Position numbers and translations under genes: made by a program. From Frankiales bacterium (GTDB taxonomy: Bacteria; Actinomycetota; Actinomycetes; Mycobacteriales; SCTD01), in NCBI GenBank assembly GCA_025464695.1, contig JAODNQ010000283.1, forward strand, positions 1 to 5,421: a stretch of 5,421 bases of DNA, written 5' to 3'. Within the stretch, counting starts at the first letter, position 1; the number at the start of each line of letters is the position of its first letter. The notes beneath the pieces are model-generated. The model saw only the letters and a list, made by a program, of their open reading frames with translations, searched no databases and was not told where the DNA came from. Below are positions 1 to 5,421 of this stretch, one piece after another.

Positions 1-1
1 C

Positions 2-163
2 GACGTCCTCCCCGGCTGCACGTCCGTGGTGACCGGTGCCACCCGCGACGCCGTCCTCGCCGCCGTCGTCGCGCACGCCGCGGCCGACCACGGCGTCACC
101 GACGTCGACGCCGCCACCTTCGCGGCGGTCGAGGCCGCGCTGCGGGCGCCCGTCGCCGTCTAG
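2..163 (+). CDS. DUF1059-type small protein (C-terminal part, 5' end outside window)
   Basis: The open frame enters from the left edge and ends at TAG 161-163, giving 53 visible residues. They begin DVLPGCTSVVTGATRD, continue through an AAVVAHAAADHGVTDV stretch, and end in a short helix-like tail. The PGC cysteine, the acidic-turn-plus-VL segment and the HA..DHG histidines match my memory of the DUF1059 family. These are small predicted metal-binding proteins of about 55-70 residues, usually starting with a short strand that carries a Cys-Gly pair. On that basis only about 5-15 N-terminal residues are missing. The second His and the Cys are the likely ligands, but no biochemical role is established for the family that I can state. 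The third-position G/C bias agrees with coding. No signal peptide or membrane segment is seen in the visible part. Confidence 0.72.
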   Translation, partial: DVLPGCTSVVTGATRDAVLAAVVAHAAADHGVTDVDAATFAAVEAALRAPVAV

Positions 164-176
164 CGCTCCCCGTCCG

Positions 177-216
177 GAGGTCGCGGCTCCTCGGCGCGGT
201 GTGACGAGGTCGCGGC
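177..216. repeat. Direct repeat GAGGTCGCGGC, two copies
   Basis: GAGGTCGCGGC occurs at 177-187 and again at 206-216, with starts 29 bases apart, close to three helical turns. It lies between the DUF1059 stop and the transpeptidase start. Such spacing would put both copies on the same face of the DNA, as for a regulator binding site. In DNA this GC-rich an 11-base match is weak evidence on its own. Confidence 0.3.
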
Positions 217-234
217 GCGTACAGGCGGCGCTTC

Positions 235-256
235 CGGGACAGATGCGTCGGGACAG
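235..256. repeat. Direct repeat CGGGACAG, two copies
   Basis: CGGGACAG is found at 235-242 and 249-256, with starts 14 bases apart, about 50 bases upstream of the likely GTG start of the transpeptidase. It could be a pair of operator half-sites or a chance repeat. I know of no regulator with this recognition sequence. Confidence 0.25.
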
Positions 257-292
257 GAGAGGATGCCGGAGTGCCGGCGACCTCCGCCGTCC

Positions 293-299
293 GGAGGAG
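293..299 (+). promoter_or_regulatory. Shine-Dalgarno of the L,D-transpeptidase gene (decides the start)
   Basis: GGAGGAG at 293-299 lies 4 bases before GTG 304-306 (6 bases counted from the GGAGG core), a near-ideal anti-16S match. The upstream in-frame GTG at 271 has only AGGAG at 255-259, 11 bases away, which is a long spacing. I therefore prefer 304. It is the only strong Shine-Dalgarno in front of a gene start in this window. Confidence 0.65.
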
Positions 300-303
300 C
301 GCA

Positions 304-1518
304 GTGAACACCGAGGGCCCCACCCCCCCTGCCGGCGGGGCACGCCGTCTGACCGGTCTGCTCGCCGCGGGGGCCCTGGCCACCGCCGTGCTCGCCGGCG
401 GCGTCGCCGTCGCGCTCTCCAGCGGCTCCTCGGCCGCCGTGCCGGCCGCGCAGAGCGCTCCGGTGGCCGTCCCCTCGGTCTCCCTGCCCGACGCCGTCGG
501 CGGTCGCGTGCCGTGGCAGGCGCCGCTGCGGGTGGCCGTGGCCGACGGCGTGCTGACGGCGCTCAGCGCCACCGGCCCTGACGGCACCGGCCTGGCGGGG
601 GCGCTCACGCCCAGCGGCTGGACGTCCACCGCCACGCTGTTCCCTGCCGCCACCTACCGGGTGACGGCGACCGTCCGCGACACCGCCGACCGGGTCCACA
701 CCCTGCCGCTCGCCCTGCAGACGACCCTGGCCGACAAGCTGCTCAAGGCCGCGCTGAGCCCCGGCGACGACGCCGTCGTGGGGGTGGGCAAGCCGATCCA
801 GGTGTCGTTCGCCCGCGACGTCACCTCCGCAGCGGACCGGGCCGCCGTCGTCGCTCGGCTGAAGGTCGTGGCCACACCCCGGGTCGAGGGCGCTTGGCGC
901 TGGATGGACGACCGGACGGTCCACTACCGCCCCGCGGAGTTCTGGGCCAAGGGCACGAAGGTCCGGGTGTCCGTCGACCTCCAGCGCCTGGCGCTGTCCG
1001 ACGGCGTCTGGGGCTCGGGCGGCCGCACGTCGTCGTTCACGGTCGGCTCCGCGCTCGTCAGCACCGTCGACGTCGCGGCCCACACCATGACCGTGCGCCG
1101 CGACGGCGAGGTCCTGCGGGTCATGAAGGCCTCCATGGGCAAGCCGGAGTTCGCCACCCGCAACGGCACCTTCATCGTGCTCGAGAAGTTCCGCAAGCGG
1201 ATCATGGACAGCGCCACGGTGAACCTGCCGCCGGGGACGCCCGCCTACCGCACCGCGGTCGAGCACGCGGTCCGCATCACCAACAGCGGCACCTTCACGC
1301 ACGGCGCCCCCTGGTCGGTGCGCTCCCAGGGCGTCGCCAACGTCAGCCACGGCTGCATCAACCTGAGCCCGTCCGACGCCGCCTGGTTCTTCGACCAGGC
1401 CCGCCGGGGCGACGTCGTCGTGGTCAAGAACAGCACCCGTGAGGCGCTGTCCTACGACGCCGGCTCGCGCGACTGGAACATGAGCTTCGAGGCCTGGAAA
1501 GAGCCGCAGACCTCCTGA
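304..1518 (+). CDS. L,D-transpeptidase, LdtMt2-like, with Ig-like domains and YkuD catalytic domain
   Basis: The product is a 404-residue cell-wall enzyme. By family it makes 3-3 (mDap-mDap) cross-links between peptidoglycan stem peptides outside the membrane, using a tetrapeptide donor. Residues 1-15 are polar with an Arg pair. Residues 16-38 form one hydrophobic segment, an uncleaved anchor or signal. A Ser/Ala/Pro linker follows. Roughly 45-245 fit two Ig-like domains, and the YkuD domain runs from about 250 to 375. The catalytic motif is clear: His333 in THGAPWS and SHGC at 348-351, with Cys351 as nucleophile and the only cysteine in the protein. LdtMt2 (408 residues) has His336 and Cys354, so spacing is identical with an offset of 3. 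The tail DWNMSFEAW resembles the C-terminal Trp-containing extension of LdtMt2. Unlike LdtMt2 it has no lipobox cysteine. GTG 304 is preferred over GTG 271 (415 residues) because of its Shine-Dalgarno. Confidence 0.93.
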   Translation: MNTEGPTPPAGGARRLTGLLAAGALATAVLAGGVAVALSSGSSAAVPAAQSAPVAVPSVSLPDAVGGRVPWQAPLRVAVADGVLTALSATGPDGTGLAGALTPSGWTSTATLFPAATYRVTATVRDTADRVHTLPLALQTTLADKLLKAALSPGDDAVVGVGKPIQVSFARDVTSAADRAAVVARLKVVATPRVEGAWRWMDDRTVHYRPAEFWAKGTKVRVSVDLQRLALSDGVWGSGGRTSSFTVGSALVSTVDVAAHTMTVRRDGEVLRVMKASMGKPEFATRNGTFIVLEKFRKRIMDSATVNLPPGTPAYRTAVEHAVRITNSGTFTHGAPWSVRSQGVANVSHGCINLSPSDAAWFFDQARRGDVVVVKNSTREALSYDAGSRDWNMSFEAWKEPQTS

Positions 1519-1538
1519 GCGCGTCGCCCCGCCCCGGG

Positions 1539-1544
1539 TAGGGC
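1539..1544 (+). promoter_or_regulatory. -10-like hexamer just upstream of the MBL hydrolase start
   Basis: TAGGGC sits 6 bases before ATG 1551 and matches TANNNT except for the last base. No Shine-Dalgarno is present between it and the ATG. This is the layout of leaderless actinobacterial genes, where transcription begins at or next to the start codon. No -35 element is recognisable, so this is an inference from position only. Confidence 0.3.
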
Positions 1545-1550
1545 CTGCGC

Positions 1551-2357
1551 ATGACTCGTGCGCTCACCTGGATCGGCACCGCGACCTGCCTGCTCGAGCT
1601 CGGGGACTTCACCGTGCTCACCGACCCGAACTTCCTCCACAAGGGGCAGCGGGCGTACCTCGGCAAGGGGCTGGTCTCGACCCGGCTGACCGACCCCGCC
1701 GTCCAGCTCGAGGACCTGCCGCCGCTCGACGCCGTCGTGCTGTCGCACCTGCACGGCGACCACTTCGACCGGGTCGCCCGTCGGGGGCTGCGCAAGGACG
1801 TGCCGATCCTCACCACGCCCGCGTCCGCCCGGGCGCTCGGGCGCTGGGGCTTCACCGCGGCCGTCGGGCTGCAGACCTGGCAGGCGCACGAGCTGCGCAG
1901 CCCCGGCGGCGAGGTGCTGCGGGTGTCGGCGACCCCCGGGACGCACGCCAAGGGGCCGCTCAAGGCGCTGCTGCCGCCGGTCATGGGCAGCGTCCTGACC
2001 CACGTCCCGGCCGGCGGCGACCCGCTGTCGCTGTACGTCACGGGCGACACCCTCGTGGTCGACGACCTGCGCGAGGTGCCCCGCCGGCACCCCGACCTCG
2101 ATCTGGGGCTGTGGCACCTCGGGGGCACGCGCATCCCCGGGGTGGCCGGGCTCGGGGCGAAGGTCACGATGGACGGCCGGGACGGCGCCGACCTGCTCGG
2201 GCTCGTCCGGCCCCGCACCGTCGTGCCGATCCACCACGGCGACTACGGCGTCTTCCGCAGCCCGGTGTCGGAGTTCCTCGACGAGGTGCGGCGGCGCGGC
2301 ATCGAGGGCGTCGTGCCGCTCGAGCGCGGGGAGCGGGTCGCGCTGCCGCTGCCGTAG
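1551..2357 (+). CDS. MBL-fold metal-dependent hydrolase (UlaG-like, COG2220 type)
   Basis: The protein has 268 residues and no signal peptide or membrane segment, so it is probably cytoplasmic. It opens with the strand pair typical of this branch (LTWIGTATCLLEL, then a TDP turn). The signature HLHGDH lies at residues 66-71 (His66, His68, Asp70, His71). Further likely metal ligands are His132 in PGTHAKG, Asp166 in VTGDT, and His228 or His229 in VPIHHGDYG. This set is complete for a dinuclear-metal hydrolase of the metallo-beta-lactamase superfamily, and the length fits a single-domain member. The substrate cannot be deduced. Relatives include UlaG (ascorbate-6-phosphate lactonase) and many uncharacterised enzymes, so a lactonase or phosphoesterase activity is possible but not shown. 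It follows the transpeptidase stop by 32 bases and precedes the EEP gene by 37. There is no good Shine-Dalgarno. Confidence 0.9.
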   Translation: MTRALTWIGTATCLLELGDFTVLTDPNFLHKGQRAYLGKGLVSTRLTDPAVQLEDLPPLDAVVLSHLHGDHFDRVARRGLRKDVPILTTPASARALGRWGFTAAVGLQTWQAHELRSPGGEVLRVSATPGTHAKGPLKALLPPVMGSVLTHVPAGGDPLSLYVTGDTLVVDDLREVPRRHPDLDLGLWHLGGTRIPGVAGLGAKVTMDGRDGADLLGLVRPRTVVPIHHGDYGVFRSPVSEFLDEVRRRGIEGVVPLERGERVALPLP

Positions 2358-2381
2358 GAGGCCGCAGGGGGTCCGCGCTGG

Positions 2382-2387
2382 CAGGCT
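2382..2387 (+). promoter_or_regulatory. -10-like hexamer just upstream of the EEP-family gene
   Basis: CAGGCT lies 7 bases before GTG 2395 and differs from TANNNT only at its first base. The nearest good Shine-Dalgarno (GGAGG, 2357-2361) is 33 bases away and overlaps the previous gene's stop, too far to serve GTG 2395. A leaderless start is the simplest reading. No -35 is evident. Confidence 0.25.
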
Positions 2388-2394
2388 GACGCCC

Positions 2395-3363
2395 GTGGCG
2401 CCGCGACCGGCCCGGCGGACCGCCCGGGACCTGACCGGCCTGGGCCTCGGCGCCCTGCTGGTGCTGCTCGGGCTGCGGCTGCTCGGCGCCGAGCGCGGCA
2501 CCCTGCTCGACCTGCTGGTCGGGGCCCTGCCGCTCGTCCTGCTGACCGCCTACCCCCTGCTGCTCGCGGCCCTGCTGCTGCGGGCCCGCCTGCTGTCCGC
2601 CCTGGGCGCCGTCGTCGTGGCCGGCCACCTGGCGGTCGTCGCGCCGGCGGTCGGGGCGGAGCCCGTCCCCGGTGCCGCCCGCGACGCGCCCCGGCTCCGT
2701 GTCGTGACGGCCAACCTCTACGTCGGCAACCCCGACCCGGAGCAGGCCGGACGCTCCCTGCGCGCCCTGCACCCCGACGTCCTCGTCGTCCCCGAGCTGA
2801 CCCCGAAGGGGCTCGCCGGGCTGCGGGGCAGCGGGCTGCTCGACGACCTCCCGCACGAGGAGGTGGGGCTGGCCGGCAGGGCCGAGGGGGTGGGGCTGTT
2901 CAGCCGCCTGCCGCTCTCGCAGCAGGCGGAGGAGGCCGCCGACGTCCGGCTGCTGCCGCGCGCGACGGTCCGCGTGGGCGGGGTCGACGTCCGGGTGCTC
3001 GCGGGCCACCCGCTGCCGCCGGTGATGGCGTGGGAGCCGCTGTGGAGGTCGGACCTGCGGGCCCTGGCGAAGGAGGTCCGGGCGACCGCTCTGCCCGTCG
3101 TCGTCGCGGGCGACCTCAACAGCGACCGCGACCACGCGCCGTTCCGGGACCTGCTCGACACCGGGCTGCGGGACGCTGCCGACGCGCGCGGCCAGGGCCT
3201 GGCCCGGACCTGGCCGGCCTCCCGGCCGCTGCTGCAGCTCGACCACGTCCTGGTCAGGGACGGCAGGGGCGGCCGGCTCGTCGTGCTGCACGTCGAGCAG
3301 GCGCGGGTGACCGGCAGCGACCACCTCGCGGTGGTCGCCGACCTGGCAATGCTCTCGGGCTAG
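2395..3363 (+). CDS. Membrane-anchored endonuclease/exonuclease/phosphatase (EEP) family protein
   Basis: The protein has 322 residues. The N-terminal third is membrane-embedded: hydrophobic, Leu-rich segments at about 14-31, 37-61 and 67-87, with an Arg-rich N terminus and an RAR turn between the second and third. An EEP hydrolase domain follows from about 100 to the end. Its hallmarks are present and in order: Asn107 in VVTANLYVGN, Glu134 in VVPELTP, His205 in AGHPLPP, Asp240 and Asn242 in AGDLNSD, Asp283 in LDHVL, and Asp309-His310 in GSDHLAV. This is the full Mg-dependent phosphodiesterase/phosphatase set of the DNase I / exonuclease III / sphingomyelinase superfamily. Whether it cuts nucleic acid, a phospholipid or another phosphoester cannot be told. 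With three spans and a positive N terminus inside, the catalytic domain would face outward, though this topology is uncertain. The stop overlaps the stop of the convergent esterase gene. Confidence 0.88.
   Translation: MAPRPARRTARDLTGLGLGALLVLLGLRLLGAERGTLLDLLVGALPLVLLTAYPLLLAALLLRARLLSALGAVVVAGHLAVVAPAVGAEPVPGAARDAPRLRVVTANLYVGNPDPEQAGRSLRALHPDVLVVPELTPKGLAGLRGSGLLDDLPHEEVGLAGRAEGVGLFSRLPLSQQAEEAADVRLLPRATVRVGGVDVRVLAGHPLPPVMAWEPLWRSDLRALAKEVRATALPVVVAGDLNSDRDHAPFRDLLDTGLRDAADARGQGLARTWPASRPLLQLDHVLVRDGRGGRLVVLHVEQARVTGSDHLAVVADLAMLSG
3317..3338 (-). terminator. Perfect 9-bp inverted repeat beyond the esterase stop (possible terminator)
   Basis: GCGACCACC (3317-3325) and GGTGGTCGC (3330-3338) pair perfectly around a 4-base loop. 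On the minus strand the hairpin begins 21 bases after the esterase stop, a suitable place for a terminator, but no T-run follows. It is inside the EEP gene and codes its conserved DHLAVVA motif, so the symmetry may be a by-product of coding with GC-rich codons. Confidence 0.3.
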
Positions 3364-4268
3364 GGGGTCGTCTGCCCGACCTCCTCGAGGGCGCGGGTCA
3401 GCACGACCGGGGCCCCGAGGTCGCTGTAGGAGTGGCCGACGCCGGGCTTGACCAGCAGCCGCACGACGCCGCCCCCGCGGCACCCGCCGTGGTCGGTGCG
3501 CTGGGCGCCGCCGTCGACGGTGCGGGTGCAGCCGGCGGCCTTGGCCAGCGTCACGGTGGCCGGGCGCGCCGGGACGGGGACGATGCCGAGCAGGCTGCTC
3601 TTCCTCGCCGGCGGGTCGAGCGGGATGGTCGCGTCCCTGGCGCCGTGCAGCTCCACGAACCGGTAGGGCAGCGCGGCGGTGCTGCAGCCCGAGGAGCGGG
3701 TGCCGGACACGCTCAGGACCAGCCGCAGCCCGAGGTCGGCGTGGCAGACCGCGGCGTAGGCGAGCATGGCGCCGCTCGAGTAGCCCATCAGCGACGCCGG
3801 GCGCCCGGCGGGCAGCTGCGGCCTCAGGTCCGCGAGCACGGCCCGCAGGTAGCCGAGGTCGTCGACGCCCTCGGCCTTCGCCGCCCCGCAGCAGCCGCCG
3901 CTGTTCCAGGAGCCCTTGTAGCCGCCCAGGTAGGCCACCAGCTGCCCCCGTCCGGGCAGGTGGGCGAGCCCGTAGGTGGACTGCGCCTGGCTCATCGTCT
4001 GGTTCTGGGCGTGCAGCACCAGGACGGCCCCGAGGACGGCGGCCCCGGCGGGCGGGCGCACCAGCAGGTAGGGCCGGGCGGTGCCGCCGACGGAGACCGT
4101 GCGCCGCTCGGGCGTGCCGGGCGCGGTGGACGGCGCGAGCGAGGCGGGCGCGGAGGCGGAGGCGGCCACGGGCGCGGGCGCGGGCTCGCTCTTCCCGCCG
4201 CAGGCGGTCAGCAGCAGCAGGGGCAGCACGAGGGCGAGCAGACGGCGGGGGACGTCGCGGCGTTCCAT
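3360..4268 (-). CDS. Secreted lipoprotein esterase, LpqC / PHB-depolymerase (COG3509) type
   Basis: The protein has 302 residues. The N terminus is a lipoprotein signal: Arg residues at 3-9, a Leu-rich core at 10-20, then lipobox LTAC with Cys23 as the lipidated residue. A Pro/Ala/Ser-rich linker at about 28-52 would hold the enzyme off the membrane. The rest is an alpha/beta-hydrolase. The segment SWNSGGCCGAA (120-130) followed by VDDLGYL is characteristic of the LpqC / feruloyl-esterase / PHB-depolymerase family. The nucleophile is Ser164 in GYSSG, the likely acid is Asp212 in HGARDATIP, and the likely base is His279 in GVGHSYS. Six cysteines in the mature domain (126, 127, 175, 195, 247, 263) allow disulfides, consistent with export. 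The family hydrolyses esters of varied polymers or lipids, and the natural substrate is not readable here. It is divergent from the helicase gene and convergent with the EEP gene. Confidence 0.9.
   Translation of the reverse strand: MERRDVPRRLLALVLPLLLLTACGGKSEPAPAPVAASASAPASLAPSTAPGTPERRTVSVGGTARPYLLVRPPAGAAVLGAVLVLHAQNQTMSQAQSTYGLAHLPGRGQLVAYLGGYKGSWNSGGCCGAAKAEGVDDLGYLRAVLADLRPQLPAGRPASLMGYSSGAMLAYAAVCHADLGLRLVLSVSGTRSSGCSTAALPYRFVELHGARDATIPLDPPARKSSLLGIVPVPARPATVTLAKAAGCTRTVDGGAQRTDHGGCRGGGVVRLLVKPGVGHSYSDLGAPVVLTRALEEVGQTTP
3362..3385 (+). terminator. Hairpin at the EEP gene stop (possible terminator)
   Basis: AGGGGGTCG (3362-3370) pairs with CGACCTCCT (3377-3385) around a 6-base loop, giving 9 base pairs including one G-U. 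It starts within the EEP stop codon and lies inside the last codons of the opposite-strand esterase gene. On the minus strand the G-U becomes a C-A mismatch, so the structure favours the plus-strand transcript. There is no U-tract, as is common in actinobacterial terminators. Confidence 0.4.
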
Positions 4269-4279
4269 GCCCCAGTGTG

Positions 4280-4285
4280 TGCCTA
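4280..4285 (-). promoter_or_regulatory. -10-like hexamer upstream of the esterase gene
   Basis: On the minus strand this reads TAGGCA, one base off TANNNT, with 11 bases between it and the ATG at 4268-4266. Initiation about 7 bases beyond would leave a leader of only a few bases. No clear Shine-Dalgarno precedes the ATG. It overlaps the opposing -10-like box of the helicase gene by two bases (TA at 4284-4285). Confidence 0.25.
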
Positions 4286-4289
4286 GCCT
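4284..4289 (+). promoter_or_regulatory. -10 box (TAGCCT) directly upstream of the helicase GTG
   Basis: TAGCCT matches the actinobacterial TANNNT -10 consensus exactly and ends 5 bases before GTG 4295. Transcription would therefore start at or within a base or two of the start codon, making a leaderless mRNA. There is no Shine-Dalgarno. The -35 region falls inside the start of the divergent esterase gene and shows no obvious consensus. Confidence 0.45.
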
Positions 4290-4294
4290 GGCCC

Positions 4295-5421
<1,127 letters not shown>

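Larger units (their letters stand above)
164..303. other. Intergenic leader of the L,D-transpeptidase gene
   Basis: This 140-base stretch has no supportable gene. It holds three short direct-repeat pairs: an 11-mer at 170-180 and 287-297, an 11-mer at 177-187 and 206-216, and an 8-mer at 235-242 and 249-256. The right end carries the Shine-Dalgarno for the GTG at 304. TACAGG at 220-225 vaguely resembles a -10 box, and the GTGACG at 201-206 is too close to be its -35, so I do not call a promoter. The promoter of the downstream gene probably lies here because the gene has a long leader and a ribosome binding site. Confidence 0.5.

Noticed and set aside
176..205. Possible small gene after the GGAGG at 176-180
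   Set aside because: The first GTG in the area (199) is 18 bases away and is soon followed by TGA (201-203 in another frame), so no plausible reading frame follows this Shine-Dalgarno-like sequence.
160..1350. Long minus-strand open frame opposite the L,D-transpeptidase gene
   Set aside because: Its product is a low-complexity Arg/Gly/Ala/His-rich sequence with no family signature. The plus strand carries an unmistakable catalytic domain with matching codon bias, so this is an antisense shadow of GC-rich coding.
1519..1550. Terminator between the transpeptidase and MBL genes
   Set aside because: Only a 4-bp GCCC/GGGC stem can be drawn, with no T-run, which is unremarkable at this GC content.
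1424..2501. Minus-strand open frames opposite the MBL hydrolase gene
   Set aside because: Arg/Ser/Pro-rich products with no recognisable domain lie over a gene with the complete HxHxDH motif set. They are expected by-products of high GC content.
3030..4286. A 418-codon plus-strand open frame opposite the esterase gene
   Set aside because: A Gly/Ala/Arg-rich product without motifs, overlapping a minus-strand gene that has a lipobox and a full catalytic triad.

Overview
This window looks like an ordinary stretch of chromosome from a very GC-rich actinobacterium. Three things point there: the strong G/C bias at third codon positions, the GTG starts, and the gene families. These include a mycobacterial LdtMt2-type L,D-transpeptidase, an LpqC-like lipoprotein esterase, and an actinobacterial-type RecQ-like helicase with RTGWGKS as its Walker A motif. 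I cannot name the genus. No mobile element, CRISPR array, tRNA, rRNA, phage gene or recognisable defence cassette is visible.

Layout, left to right. Positions 2-163 (+) hold the C-terminal end of a small DUF1059-type protein, cut by the window edge. A 140-base gap with short direct repeats and a strong Shine-Dalgarno follows. Positions 304-1518 (+) encode a membrane-anchored L,D-transpeptidase. Positions 1551-2357 (+) encode an MBL-fold (UlaG-like) metallohydrolase. Positions 2395-3363 (+) encode a membrane-anchored endonuclease/exonuclease/phosphatase (EEP) family protein. Positions 3360-4268 (-) encode a lipoprotein esterase of the LpqC / PHB-depolymerase type, convergent with the EEP gene and overlapping it at a shared CTAG. 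Positions 4295-5421 (+) encode the first 375 residues of a RecQ-like ATP-dependent DNA helicase, which runs off the window.

The transpeptidase, MBL and EEP genes are co-directional with gaps of 32 and 37 bases. They could be co-transcribed, but nothing in their predicted functions makes them one pathway. Two products (transpeptidase and lipoprotein esterase) act outside the membrane. The EEP domain is tethered to the membrane, on a side that cannot be decided here. The MBL hydrolase and the helicase are probably cytoplasmic.

The most notable signals are regulatory and architectural. Several genes have a TANNNT-like hexamer 5-7 bases before the start codon instead of a Shine-Dalgarno, which suggests leaderless transcription. 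The divergent esterase/helicase pair is separated by only 26 bases, where two -10-like hexamers overlap. The convergent EEP/esterase pair shares its stop codons, and each gene has a hairpin just beyond its stop, inside the other gene's coding sequence. The helicase has a Gly/Ala-rich linker between its two RecA lobes, coded by a perfect inverted repeat with atypical codons. I found no convincing new multi-gene system.
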